Below, piece after piece: positions 51,567 through 60,062 of a stretch of DNA of 64,000 nt. A model generated the notes under the pieces. It was not told where the DNA came from and did not search any database. It saw only the letters and a list, made by a program, of their open reading frames with translations. The position numbers were made by a program, and so were the translations under genes. Positions within the stretch are counted from its first letter, which is position 1. Each line of letters begins with the position of its first letter. Location: positions 1 through 64,000 of the forward strand of contig NZ_JALPVJ010000011.1 of NCBI RefSeq assembly GCF_023544445.1. The letters are read 5' to 3'. This stretch comes from Actinoplanes sp. M2I2 (GTDB taxonomy: Bacteria > Actinomycetota > Actinomycetes > Mycobacteriales > Micromonosporaceae).

Positions 51567-53532
51567 CCACCCCCGGCCGCCCCGGCCACCAGAAGCGGTC
51601 CCCGCACATCGTGGCCAGAGCGGGGACCAGGACCGTCCGGACGAGCAGCGTGTCCAGCAGCACGCCGATGCCGACGATGACGCCGATCTGCGTCAGCGTG
51701 ATGACCGGCAGCACCCCGAGCACCGCGAACACGGCCGCCAGCAGGATGCCCGCGCTGGTGATGACGCCGCCGGTGACGGCCAGGGCGTGCACCATGCCGT
51801 CGCGGGTGCCACGCCGCGGCGTCTCCTCCCGGGCCCGGGTCACCAGGAAGATGTTGTAGTCCACCCCGAGGGCCACCAGGAACAGGAACGACAGCAGCGG
51901 TACGCCGGTGTCGAGCGCCGGATAGCCGAGCACCTCACGGAACAGCCACGAGCCGGCGCCCAGCGCGGCGCCGAAACTGGCGATCACCGTGACCAGCAGC
52001 AGGACGGGCGCGACCAGGGCCCGCAGCAGCCCGACGAGCACGAGCAGGACGACGATCAGCACGGCCGGGACGATGACGGTCAGGTCCCGCCGGGCCGCGT
52101 CCCGGTCGTCCAGGCTCGCGGCCACGCTGCCGCCGACGAGCGCCTGTTCGCCGCCCACGTTCGCACGCAGGGCCCGCACGGTGTCGTACGCCTCGGGGGT
52201 GTCGGGCGCGGCCGTGAGCACCGCGCTGATGCTCGCCAGCTCGTCCGTACGCTCGCCGATCCGGGCCGAGGCGACGCCGGGCGTCTTGCCGACCAGCGCG
52301 AGGACCTCCTCGGCCCGGGCCGGCGTGGTCATGATCGTGGCCGGATCGGTGGCGCCGGCCGGGAAGTAGCGGCTGACCGTCTCCAGCCCGTCGACCGCCT
52401 CGGCCTCGACCCGGAACTGCTCGGCCTGCGACAGGCCGAGCTTGGTGCCGACCAGGCCGCTGCCGAGCGCGGCCAGCACGACCACGGCGCCGGCGGCCAC
52501 GATCGCCGGACGGCGCGAGACGCCGCGGCCGATGCGGGCCCACAGTCCCTTCTCGGCCCCCACGCCGGCCTCGCCCACCCGCGGGATGAACGGCCAGAAC
52601 AGCTTGCGGCCGCCGACGAGCAGCGCGGGCGGCAGCACGACCAGGGCGAACACGGCGGCGATGGCGATCCCGGCCGCGCCCGCGACCCCCAGCGCGAGGT
52701 TCCTGCCCAGGCTGGCCAGCAGCAGCGTCAGGAGGCTGAGCACGACCGTGCCCGAGCTGGCCAGAACGGCCGGCCCGGCGCCCTTGAGCGCGCGCCGCAT
52801 GGCTTCGAACCGGTCCTCGTACGTGTGCAGCTCCTCCCGGTAGCGCGAGATGATCAGCAACGCGTAGTTGGTGCCGGCGCCGAAGACGAGCACGGTGATG
52901 ATGCCGTTCGTGGAGGCGTCGATGGCCAGGTCGGTGTGCCGGGACAGGATCGCCACGACGGAGCCGCTCAGCCGATCGGCCAGGCCGACGACGGCCAGCG
53001 GGACCAGCCACAGGATCGGGCTGCGATAGGTGACCAGCAGCAGCAGGGCCACCACGACGACGGTGACGAGCAGCAGGCGGGTGTTGGCGCCGGAGAAGCT
53101 GTCGGCCAGGTCGGCGGTGAACCCGGCGCCCCCGGTGACCTGCGCGGTGATGCCCGGCGGGGTCTCGGCCCGCACCTGGGTGCGCAGCTGACCGACCGCG
53201 TCGACGATCTGCTCGGCCGAGTACCCGGCCGGGTAGGGCCGGGAGACGATCGCCGCGTCCTTGCCGGGAGCGACGATCGGCGTTCCGAAGGTCTCGATCG
53301 CCTGGAGCTCGGCCGGCGTGAGCGGGGTGCCGTCGTCCTTGGCGAAGACGATCAGGGCCGGGTTGACCTGACCGGAGGGCAGCCGGCGCTCGAGCTCGGC
53401 CACCCGGGTCGACTCGGCCGCGCCGGGCAGCGAGGCGGTGGGGTCGTTCGTCGTCTCGAGCGGGCCGGCGAAGGCGAGCACGCCACCCCCGAGCAGCACC
53501 GCGATCACGAGTGTCAGCCAGGCGCGTCGCAT
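51532..53532 (-). CDS. MMPL-family (RND-like) transporter
   Basis: A 666-aa membrane protein with two repeats: TM1 plus a large extracytoplasmic loop and a block of five to six helices, twice. The signature G-A-G-T-N-Y-A-L-L-I-I-S-R-Y-R-E-E in the first half and G-V-D-Y-N-I-F-L-V in the second are MmpL hallmarks with the proton-relay Asp/Tyr. It exports lipids, drugs or peptides using the proton gradient. ATG 53532 has GGAGGGG upstream. Divergent from a MarR gene. Confidence 0.88.
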   Translation of the reverse strand: MRRAWLTLVIAVLLGGGVLAFAGPLETTNDPTASLPGAAESTRVAELERRLPSGQVNPALIVFAKDDGTPLTPAELQAIETFGTPIVAPGKDAAIVSRPYPAGYSAEQIVDAVGQLRTQVRAETPPGITAQVTGGAGFTADLADSFSGANTRLLLVTVVVVALLLLVTYRSPILWLVPLAVVGLADRLSGSVVAILSRHTDLAIDASTNGIITVLVFGAGTNYALLIISRYREELHTYEDRFEAMRRALKGAGPAVLASSGTVVLSLLTLLLASLGRNLALGVAGAAGIAIAAVFALVVLPPALLVGGRKLFWPFIPRVGEAGVGAEKGLWARIGRGVSRRPAIVAAGAVVVLAALGSGLVGTKLGLSQAEQFRVEAEAVDGLETVSRYFPAGATDPATIMTTPARAEEVLALVGKTPGVASARIGERTDELASISAVLTAAPDTPEAYDTVRALRANVGGEQALVGGSVAASLDDRDAARRDLTVIVPAVLIVVLLVLVGLLRALVAPVLLLVTVIASFGAALGAGSWLFREVLGYPALDTGVPLLSFLFLVALGVDYNIFLVTRAREETPRRGTRDGMVHALAVTGGVITSAGILLAAVFAVLGVLPVITLTQIGVIVGIGVLLDTLLVRTVLVPALATMCGDRFWWPGRPGVVSSERPEPART

Positions 53533-53547
53533 AACCCCTCCACGATC

Positions 53548-53572
53548 AAGTATCTCGACTATCGAGATTCTT
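53548..53572. promoter_or_regulatory. Operator palindrome between MMPL and MarR genes
   Basis: AAG-T-ATCTCGA-CTA-TCGAGAT-T-CTT: 7-bp perfect inner arms (53552-53558 and 53562-53568) and a matching outer AAG/CTT. It sits between the divergent starts at 53532 and 53606 and resembles a MarR dimer site. Confidence 0.7.
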
Positions 53573-53605
53573 ACTCGTCGGGACGACATCTGCAACACTG
53601 AGCCT

Positions 53606-54103
53606 GTGGAAGAAGTACGCCGTGACGTCGTGGACCTGCTGCGGCTCTACAGCATCGAGGCGCAGCGGGTCGCCCACGAGTTCGCCGGCCGGCACGGTCT
53701 GCACTTCACCGACCTGCAGGCGCTGATCGCCGTGATGCACGCCGAGCGGCGCGGCACGCCGCTCACGCCGGGGCGGCTGGGGGAGGCGATCGGGCTCTCG
53801 TCGGGAGCGACCACGGCGGTCATCGACCGCCTGGAGCGGGCCGGTCACCTCATGCGTACGCGGGAGAGCACCGACCGGCGGGTGGTGCACCTGCGGTACG
53901 GGGAGCCGGGGATGGAGCTCGCGGTGGCGTTCTTCCGGCCGCTCGGGGTGCGCAGCCAGGCGGTGATGGACGGGTTCAGCCCGGACGAGCTGGTGACCGT
54001 GCGGCGCTTCCTCGACGGGATGCTCGAGGCGATCACGGAACGCCACCAGGAACTGCGGACCGAGGCCCCCGGCCGCACCGCGGCCGGGAACCCACAGGAG
54101 TAG
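53606..54103 (+). CDS. MarR-family regulator beside the MMPL exporter
   Basis: A 165-aa winged-helix protein; Leu-Gly-Glu-Ala-Ile-Gly-Leu-Ser-Ser-Gly-Ala-Thr-Thr-Ala-Val is the recognition region and R-E-S-T-D-R-R-V-V-H-L the wing. The GTG start 53606 follows AACACT by six bases. Probably represses the MMPL gene and itself through the palindrome at 53548-53572 until a drug-like ligand binds. Confidence 0.87.
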   Translation: MEEVRRDVVDLLRLYSIEAQRVAHEFAGRHGLHFTDLQALIAVMHAERRGTPLTPGRLGEAIGLSSGATTAVIDRLERAGHLMRTRESTDRRVVHLRYGEPGMELAVAFFRPLGVRSQAVMDGFSPDELVTVRRFLDGMLEAITERHQELRTEAPGRTAAGNPQE

Positions 54104-54117
54104 TCCGCCGGGGTTGC

Positions 54118-54315
54118 TCAGACGGTGACGTCGACCAGCGCGTCGCGGCGGCTGTTGAGAATCCGGCGGCTGTCGTGGACGGCGGCCCGGTCGACCGCGA
54201 GCACCTGCTGATCGGCGCCGGCGATGAAGTCGGCGCGCAAACGCTGCACGTCGGCGTACAGGTGGACAAGGCTGGTGTGGGCGGCCCAGCGGGTCTCGGT
54301 GATGGTCAGGCTCAT
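54118..54315 (-). CDS. Small hypothetical protein, 65 aa
   Basis: A 65-aa acidic-to-neutral protein, M-S-L-T-I-T-E-T at the start and D-S-R-R-I-L-N-S-R-R near the end, with a predicted helical middle. ATG 54315 is preceded by AAAGGAAC. The frame is open further upstream but loses protein character. No family recognised. The 223 bp before the TPR gene at 54539 contain no further gene. Confidence 0.5.
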   Translation of the reverse strand: MSLTITETRWAAHTSLVHLYADVQRLRADFIAGADQQVLAVDRAAVHDSRRILNSRRDALVDVTV

Positions 54316-54538
54316 GGCTGTCGTTCCTTTCCCGTGCTCCGGAGCCGGGGGATCGGCTCCTTGCTGCTCCTCCAGGGCGGCGTCGCTTCCCGTCCGGTGT
54401 TCCCGGTGGGGGCGCTGCTCCTCGTTGGCAACCGCTCTCGATCGGCATCGGCACCGTCGGGGTGAAGACCGAGCGCGATGAGCTGCGTCACGTTTTCCAC
54501 AACCGAGACGCACCCGGGCCGTACCGCGATCCGCGCCT

Positions 54539-55393
54539 GTGGATTCCGATCACAGAATCGTGCGTACCGAAAACCTCCTCGACCGTGCCGGTGACCTGCT
54601 GACCAGCGGGCGCGCCGGACAGGCGGCGACCCTGCTGACCCCCGTCGTCGGGGCCGAGCCCGGCAACGCCGTGGCCTGGCTTCTGCTCGCCCGGGCGCGA
54701 ATGGCCCTCGGCACGTTCGCCGACGCGCTCTACGCCGCCCGGACCGCGCTGGCGCTTAACCCGCGCGGCGTCGAGGAGTTGTACTGGGTCAGCGCCGCGT
54801 ACACCGCGCTGGGCCGGCACGACCTGGCCATCACGGCCGCGGCCGCCGCGAGCGAAGAGGACCCCGGCAACCCGCGCCCGGCTGAGCGGTACGGGCGCGC
54901 GCTGCTGGCCGCCGGACGCACCGCCGAGGCCGAGTCCGTGCTGGGCGCCGCGGCCGAGATCGCCCACTACGACGCCGACGTCCAGGTGGCGTACGGGATG
55001 GCGCTGTTCGCAGCCGGGCGGCCGTTGAGCGCCCGGGAGGCCTACTCGCGCGCGATCCGGCTCGTCCCCGGACACCCGCGCGCGCTCACCGAGCTGCGCC
55101 GGCTGAGCGCGGCCGAGCAGCAGATCCGCGACGCCGCCTCGCTGGTGCGGGTGGCCGACACGTTCGCCGAGTCGTTGCGGGTGCCGGCCGGCGGTCTCGG
55201 CCCGGACAGCCGGGCCCGTTCGGCGTTCGCCCACCTGGCGGCGGTCGCGCTGGGGGTCTGCCTGGTGGGGCTGCTCGTGCTGGCCGTGCTCATCCGGGTG
55301 GTCGGCGTCGAGATCCCGATGCCGCTGCTGGTGGCCGTCTTCTGCGCGACCGGCTCCGCGGCCTGCCTGACCGCTTACGCCCGCCGCTCCTGA
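54539..55393 (+). CDS. TPR protein with C-terminal membrane anchor
   Basis: A 284-aa protein: about five TPR-like helix pairs (Ala-Trp-Leu-Leu-Leu-Ala-Arg-Ala ... Ala-Leu-Ala-Leu-Asn-Pro) over residues 10-190, then two hydrophobic segments (about 220-245 and 255-280). The TPR part likely faces the cytoplasm. The start is GTG 54539, chosen for the first complete repeat. The stop codon lies inside a perfect 50-bp tandem duplication. Partner unknown. Confidence 0.72.
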   Translation: MDSDHRIVRTENLLDRAGDLLTSGRAGQAATLLTPVVGAEPGNAVAWLLLARARMALGTFADALYAARTALALNPRGVEELYWVSAAYTALGRHDLAITAAAAASEEDPGNPRPAERYGRALLAAGRTAEAESVLGAAAEIAHYDADVQVAYGMALFAAGRPLSAREAYSRAIRLVPGHPRALTELRRLSAAEQQIRDAASLVRVADTFAESLRVPAGGLGPDSRARSAFAHLAAVALGVCLVGLLVLAVLIRVVGVEIPMPLLVAVFCATGSAACLTAYARRS

Positions 55394-55463
55394 AGCCGCC
55401 GATCCGCGCGGCCTGCCTGACCGCTTACGCCCGCCGCTCCTGAAGCCGCCGATCCGCGCGGCC
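55357..55463. repeat. Perfect 50-bp tandem duplication across the TPR gene stop codon
   Basis: 55357-55406 is repeated exactly at 55407-55456, with seven further matching bases (57 identical bases at period 50). The unit begins cgcggcctgcctgaccgctt and includes the TGA at 55391-55393, so the second copy carries a second TGA. Confidence 0.92.
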
Positions 55464-55547
55464 CGGCCGGCTCGCGGTACCCGGCTGGCTCGCGGCAACA
55501 GCTGACCCGCTGACCGCGTTGATTCACCGAACCGCGCCGGGCCTTCC

Positions 55548-55964
55548 TCAGTCGGCGTCCTCGCGCAGGCGGCGCAGGAGGCGGCCGAGTTCGTCGCGGT
55601 CGTCGGGGGAGAGCGTGGCGAAGAAGCGTTCGCCGGCCGCCCGGCGGGCCGCCTGGATGTCCCGGCTGACGCGCTCGCCCTCGCCGGTCAGCGTCACCAG
55701 CACGGCTCGGCGGTCGGCCGGGTCGGGGTGGCGTTCGGCCAAGCCGGCGCCCTGCAGGTCGTCGACGACCTCGGTGGCCGAGCGCGGTGCTATCCGCAGA
55801 TGCTCGGCCAGCTCGCTCGGTCGCAGGTCGCCGTGCCGGGACAACACGCTGATCGCCCGGCCCAGCGAGGGCGTCAACTCCCAGGGCTCCAGCGCCTCGC
55901 GCGTGCGCTGCCGCAACCGGCGGGACACGGCGAAGAACGCCTCGAGCAGACCCTCGTCGTCCAC
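55548..55964 (-). CDS. MarR-family regulator beside an ABC exporter
   Basis: A 138-aa winged-helix protein with Arg-Pro-Ser-Glu-Leu-Ala-Glu-His-Leu-Arg-Ile-Ala-Pro-Arg-Ser-Ala and the wing R-H-P-D-P-A-D-R-R-A-V-L-V. The GTG start 55964 follows TACGGT by six bases. Divergent from the ABC exporter at 56090 with CCTCA/TGAGG repeats between. Confidence 0.88.
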   Translation of the reverse strand: MDDEGLLEAFFAVSRRLRQRTREALEPWELTPSLGRAISVLSRHGDLRPSELAEHLRIAPRSATEVVDDLQGAGLAERHPDPADRRAVLVTLTGEGERVSRDIQAARRAAGERFFATLSPDDRDELGRLLRRLREDAD

Positions 55965-55970
55965 GGGAAT

Positions 55971-55976
55971 ACCGTA
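55971..55976 (-). promoter_or_regulatory. -10 box of a leaderless promoter for the MarR gene
   Basis: Minus-strand TACGGT, six bases before GTG 55964. Confidence 0.5.
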
Positions 55977-55995
55977 CCAGCGTCTTCTGTTGTTC

Positions 55996-56016
55996 CCTCA
56001 TGTTGAGGTAACCTCA
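55996..56016. promoter_or_regulatory. Triple half-site operator CCTCA-TGT-TGAGG-TAA-CCTCA
   Basis: Three alternating 5-bp half-sites at 55996-56000, 56004-56008 and 56012-56016, each pair separated by three bases, form two overlapping dyads between the divergent MarR and ABC genes. Confidence 0.65.
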
Positions 56017-56089
56017 GCAAGTCACGGATCGCCCCGCGCCCACCGGCGCCTATCGCGGCGACCGTCCCCGTACGGAAGAGGGTCCGCAC

Positions 56090-57874
56090 TTGGAAAGCCC
56101 CGTCGAAGGCCGCAGCCGCGGCAAGAAGCCCACCGCCGCCGAGATCGCGCAGGCCAAGAACGTCTCGCTGCGCCGCATCGGCTCCCTGTTCACCGACCAC
56201 CGCCGCCCGCTCGCCGTCGTGGTCCTCACCATCGTGGCCTCGTCGATCGTCGGCATGGCCAGCCCGTTCCTGCTGCGCGAGGTCATCGACTCCGCGCTGC
56301 CCGACCAGAACGTCCGCCTGCTCGTCTGGCTCGTCGTCGGCATGGTCGGCGTCGCCGCCGTGACCGCCGCGCTGGGCGTCGTCCAGACCTGGATCTCCAC
56401 GACGATCGGCCAGCGCGTCATGCACAGGCTGCGCACCGACGTCTTCCGCCACCTGCAGCGCCAGTCGATCGCCTTCTTCACCCGGACGCGCACCGGTGAG
56501 GTCCAGTCGCGCATCACGAACGACATCGGCGGCATGGAAGCGGTCGTCACGTCCACCGCCACCTCGATCGCCTCGAACCTCACCACCGTCGTCGCCACCG
56601 CGGTCGCCATGGCCGCCTTGTCCTGGCAGCTCTCGCTGGTGTCGCTGCTCGTGCTGCCGCCGTCGATCTGGCTCACCCGCCGGGTCGCGAGCATGCGCCG
56701 GGCCATCACCGCCCAGCGCCAGCGCGAACTGGCCGACCTCAACGTCATCATCGAGGAGGGCCTGTCCATCGGCGGCGTCCAGCTGACCAAGACGATGGGC
56801 ACCGGCCCGGCCCAGGTCGACCGGTTCACCGACTCGTCGAGGCGGCTCATCGACCTCGAGCTGCGCTCCGAGCTGGCCGGCCGCTGGCGGATGGCCTCGA
56901 TGAGCATCGTCTTCGCCGCGATCCCCGCCGTCATCTACCTCGCGGCGGGCCTGCCGATCACGTCGGGCTCGATGAGCATCGGCACGCTGGTCGCCTTCAC
57001 GGCCCTGCAGACCGGCCTGTTCCGGCCGCTCATGGGCCTGCTCAACGTCGGCGTCACGGTCACCAGCTCGCTGGCGCTGTTCGCGCGCATCTTCGAATAC
57101 CTCGACCTGCCGGTCGACATCGAGGAGCCGGCCCGGCCCGTGCCGGTGGCGGCGCCCCGCGGCCACCTGCGCTTCGAGGACGTCACCTTCACGTACGCCG
57201 GAAGCCCGGCCGCCGCCGTCGCCGGAGTCACCCTGGACGTGCCCGCGGGCTCGTCGCTCGCCCTGGTCGGCGAGACCGGCTCGGGCAAGAGCACCATCGC
57301 GGCGCTCATCGCCCGGCTCTACGACCCCACGGCCGGCAGCATCACGATCGACGGCGTCGACCTGCGCGACATGTCCCTCGAAACGCTCACGTCGATCGTC
57401 GGAGTGGTGTCCCAGGAGACCTACCTCCTGCACACGTCGGTGCGGGAGAACCTGCGCTACGCCAAGCCGGACGCCACCGACGCCCAGATCGAGGAGGCCG
57501 CCCGCGCGGCGCAGATCCACGATCTCATCGCGTCGCTCCCGGACGGGTACGACACGATGGTCGGCTCGCGCGGTCACCGGTTCTCCGGCGGCGAGAAGCA
57601 GCGGATCGCCATCGCCCGCACACTGCTGCGCGACCCGCGCATCCTGGTGCTGGACGAGGCCACGAGCGCGCTCGACAACGAGACCGAACGGGCCGTGCAG
57701 AAGGCGTTCGACGAGCTCTCGATCGGCCGCACGACGGTGACCATCGCCCACCGGTTGTCCACAGTCCGCGACGCCGACCAGATCGCCGTCGTCGACCACG
57801 GTCGCATCCTCGAGGCCGGCACCCACGAAGCCCTCGTCGACGTCGGCGGCCGCTACGCCGCCCTGGCCGCGTAG
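56090..57874 (+). CDS. ABC exporter (fused membrane and ATPase domains)
   Basis: A 594-aa type IV half-transporter. Six membrane helices (about 35-320) are followed by an ATPase with Walker A G-E-T-G-S-G-K-S-T, the signature F-S-G-G-E-K-Q-R, Walker B I-L-V-L-D-E-A-T and switch H in I-A-H-R-L. It works as a homodimer to expel hydrophobic compounds. TTG 56090 is the start giving the usual N-terminal length. Probably controlled by the divergent MarR. Confidence 0.9.
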   Translation: MESPVEGRSRGKKPTAAEIAQAKNVSLRRIGSLFTDHRRPLAVVVLTIVASSIVGMASPFLLREVIDSALPDQNVRLLVWLVVGMVGVAAVTAALGVVQTWISTTIGQRVMHRLRTDVFRHLQRQSIAFFTRTRTGEVQSRITNDIGGMEAVVTSTATSIASNLTTVVATAVAMAALSWQLSLVSLLVLPPSIWLTRRVASMRRAITAQRQRELADLNVIIEEGLSIGGVQLTKTMGTGPAQVDRFTDSSRRLIDLELRSELAGRWRMASMSIVFAAIPAVIYLAAGLPITSGSMSIGTLVAFTALQTGLFRPLMGLLNVGVTVTSSLALFARIFEYLDLPVDIEEPARPVPVAAPRGHLRFEDVTFTYAGSPAAAVAGVTLDVPAGSSLALVGETGSGKSTIAALIARLYDPTAGSITIDGVDLRDMSLETLTSIVGVVSQETYLLHTSVRENLRYAKPDATDAQIEEAARAAQIHDLIASLPDGYDTMVGSRGHRFSGGEKQRIAIARTLLRDPRILVLDEATSALDNETERAVQKAFDELSIGRTTVTIAHRLSTVRDADQIAVVDHGRILEAGTHEALVDVGGRYAALAA

Positions 57875-57997
57875 TGCTTGATTCGCCATCCACTGTCGTG
57901 GCCGCGCAGTCGACGCCTCACTCGGCCCTGGGGTTGATTGCCGTGCCCGGCCGGGCACGCGAGTCGCTGCCCGGCCGCGCGGTCGAGTTCCGACGGA

Positions 57998-58030
57998 GAG
58001 ACGCCCCGAGCCGATGGCCCGGGGCGTCTC
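57998..58030. terminator. Bidirectional terminator hairpin
   Basis: GAGACGCCCCG (57998-58008) and CGGGGCGTCTC (58020-58030) form a perfect 11-bp stem with an 11-nt loop between the convergent ABC and membrane-protein genes. The rest of 57875-57997 shows no gene. Confidence 0.72.
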
Positions 58031-58034
58031 GCTG

Positions 58035-58661
58035 TCACTTGCTCTTCTTGCCCTCGGGCGGCGGGCTGGGCAGCTTCGGGGCGCTCTTCGCGTAGTCCAC
58101 GACGATCGGCTTGCCCACCCGCACCAGCTCACGGGCCCGCCGGCGCACATCCTCGGCGCTCGTGTTGCGACCCGCCGGCACGTGGATGGCGACGTTCCCG
58201 ACGAACCGCAGCAGGTCGTCGACCGTACCGGGAAAGATGTTGCACAGCTCGGCCGCGGCCAGCAACTGCGACTCGGGGACGGCGCCGACATGGTCGGACA
58301 GACCCGCCGACCAGGCCTTCGGGTGCACCAGGTAGCCGGCCGGGAGCAGGCCCGGCCCACCCAGTTCGCTGAGCGTCTGGGAGCGGTCGCCCTTGGCCGG
58401 TCGTGCCGCGTTGACCATGTAGAGGAAGCCCAGCCCGCCGAACAATCCGGTCACGGCCAACGCGACAGCGACGGAATCCGCGCCCTTCATCACGATGATG
58501 AAGAGAACGGCGAGCAGGAAAGCGCCGGCCATCATCTCGGCGGTGCCGTCACGGGCCTCGTAATCCTCGGAATGGTCGACCGCGCGGGCGATCAGGCCTT
58601 CGTAGATCCGGTCCGTGGGCTGCCACCGGTCGTCGCGGACCGGCAGAGTCCGCTGAGCCAT
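58035..58661 (-). CDS. Hypothetical protein with two membrane segments
   Basis: A 208-aa protein. An N-terminal hydrophilic part (1-40) precedes two hydrophobic segments (about 45-60 and 67-85), then a soluble domain with Lys/Pro-rich tail. ATG 58661 has GAGGAAGGA upstream. No family recognised. Regulation is not visible. Confidence 0.6.
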   Translation of the reverse strand: MAQRTLPVRDDRWQPTDRIYEGLIARAVDHSEDYEARDGTAEMMAGAFLLAVLFIIVMKGADSVAVALAVTGLFGGLGFLYMVNAARPAKGDRSQTLSELGGPGLLPAGYLVHPKAWSAGLSDHVGAVPESQLLAAAELCNIFPGTVDDLLRFVGNVAIHVPAGRNTSAEDVRRRARELVRVGKPIVVDYAKSAPKLPSPPPEGKKSK

Positions 58662-58745
58662 GGGCGTGGGTCCTTCCTCGGGAAGTCGGCGTGCGATACC
58701 CCGATATCGGTCGGCCCCCGCCGTACTTTACGAGTCGCCGCCCCG

Positions 58746-59087
58746 CTACTCCTCGACGCAGAACTCGTTGCCCTCCGGGTCACGCAGCACGATGATGCCG
58801 TCCGCCTCCCACGCGAAGGTCGCGCCCAGCCCGGTCAGCCGCTCCACCTCGGCCGGGATGTCACCGCCGGGCGCCCGCAGGTCGAAGTGCAGCCGCAGCT
58901 TGCCCTCCTTGGGCTCGGGAACCCGCTGGAACCACAGGTTGGGGCCGCCCCACCCCGGCGCCTCCACGAACGCCTTGGCCGACGTCGAGTCGTCGTCGAG
59001 TTCACCACCCAGCGCGGCCGCCCAGAACCGGGCCACGACCAGGGCGTCCTGGCAGTCGAAGGTCAAGCTCTTGACGTACGGGTTCAT
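58746..59087 (-). CDS. VOC-family (glyoxalase-like) protein
   Basis: A 113-aa protein. It opens Leu-Thr-Phe-Asp-Cys-Gln-Asp-Ala and ends with Leu-Arg-Asp-Pro-Glu-Gly-Asn-Glu-Phe-Cys-Val, the classical glyoxalase/bleomycin-resistance ending; Leu-His-Phe-Asp-Leu holds the second metal-ligand-type His. Its gene lies directly downstream of the nitroreductase on the same strand with a few bases between, so an operon is likely. Confidence 0.78.
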   Translation of the reverse strand: MNPYVKSLTFDCQDALVVARFWAAALGGELDDDSTSAKAFVEAPGWGGPNLWFQRVPEPKEGKLRLHFDLRAPGGDIPAEVERLTGLGATFAWEADGIIVLRDPEGNEFCVEE

Positions 59088-59091
59088 GCCG

Positions 59092-59727
59092 TCAGCTCCG
59101 TTCCTCGTACCTCTCCTGGAAGACCACCTCGTCGAGCGGCCGCCGCTTCGGCTGGGCCCACCGCCCGCGCGCCGGGTAGCCGAGCGGGACCAGCGCCATG
59201 GTGATCGCGTCCTCGGGCAGGTTCAGCAACGCCCGTACGCCGTCCTCGTGCGCCGCGTACAGCGTCGTCAACGTCGAGCCGATGCCATGAGCGCGCGCGG
59301 CCAGCATCAATTGCTGCACAGCGCCGTAGATGGACGAGCCCAGCCGCGGGTTCCGCGACCGCGCGGGCCCGAGCAGCACGGGAAAGACCCAGACGGGCGC
59401 CTCCTCGAGGTGGTGCGCGAGGTGCTCGGCGGCCCGGAAGTTGGCCGGGCTCATGCTGCCCGACGCGAGGATCTGCTCCCGGCGCGACCCGTAGCTGTGC
59501 TCCCAGCCCTCGCGGTACCACTCGGCGATCTGCCGCTTGACCGCCGTGTCCCGCACCACGATCCACGCCCAGCGCTGACTGTTGCCGCCACTGGGCCCCC
59601 GCACGGCCGCGTCGAGGATGACGCGGAGAACGTCGTCGCCGATCGGCTCGGCGGACAGGTAGCGGCGGGCGGGCGTGGAGTGCAGCCCCTCGAGCAGGGA
59701 CAGACCGGCCGGATCTTCAGGCGACAT
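59092..59727 (-). CDS. Nitroreductase-family FMN protein
   Basis: A 211-aa protein with the FMN-binding Arg-Arg-Tyr-Leu N-terminal motif and R-G-P-S-G-G-N-S-Q-R-W (phosphate/ring contacts), and Leu-Ala-Ala-Arg-Ala-His-Gly-Ile-Gly-Ser. Members reduce nitro compounds, quinones or act in cofactor metabolism. TAAGGT lies six bases before ATG 59727. Confidence 0.82.
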   Translation of the reverse strand: MSPEDPAGLSLLEGLHSTPARRYLSAEPIGDDVLRVILDAAVRGPSGGNSQRWAWIVVRDTAVKRQIAEWYREGWEHSYGSRREQILASGSMSPANFRAAEHLAHHLEEAPVWVFPVLLGPARSRNPRLGSSIYGAVQQLMLAARAHGIGSTLTTLYAAHEDGVRALLNLPEDAITMALVPLGYPARGRWAQPKRRPLDEVVFQERYEERS

Positions 59728-59733
59728 TCCCGG

Positions 59734-59739
59734 ACCTTA
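59734..59739 (-). promoter_or_regulatory. -10 box of a leaderless promoter for the nitroreductase gene
   Basis: Minus-strand TAAGGT, six bases before ATG 59727. Confidence 0.5.
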
Positions 59740-59787
59740 CCCTCCACAGGGGGCACCGGCTGAGGGCGCCGGCCGGCCGTTCTCCAC

Positions 59788-59853
59788 AGGCCGCCGCGCC
59801 GATCCACGCTGCTGTGGTGATAGGCCGTCGCGCCGATCCACGCTGCTGGTGAT
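59788..59853. repeat. Two-copy 34-bp tandem repeat upstream of the nitroreductase
   Basis: A unit containing GCGCCGATCCACGCTGCTG occurs at 59788-59821 and, with one substitution and a 2-bp deletion, at 59822-59853. It lies in the 335-bp intergenic region 59728-60062, which has no gene. Confidence 0.7.
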
Positions 59854-59976
59854 AGGTCGGGATGATGCTGCACGCTGTCGTGGTCTCCTAGTCGCGCATC
59901 TCGTCCTCGATTAGGCGGTGGCTTTGGCGGGCTGACGCCACATGCCGGTCGGTGCTCGGCCGGTTGATCCGGTGTG

Positions 59977-60019
59977 TTGACGCGACTGTATTGACAGGTG
60001 CACGTGTTGACGTGTTGAC
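59977..60019 (+). promoter_or_regulatory. Cluster of four TTGAC boxes after the HTH-citrate synthase gene
   Basis: TTGAC at 59977, 59991, 60007 and 60015, all in the same orientation, close to the 3' end of the minus-strand gene. The same pentamer builds the palindrome in the divergent citrate synthase promoter at 61621-61689. Confidence 0.4.
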
Positions 60020-60062
60020 GTATTGATTGGGTCGTGACGGTCGCGGTCCGCGGTGCGGTTCG

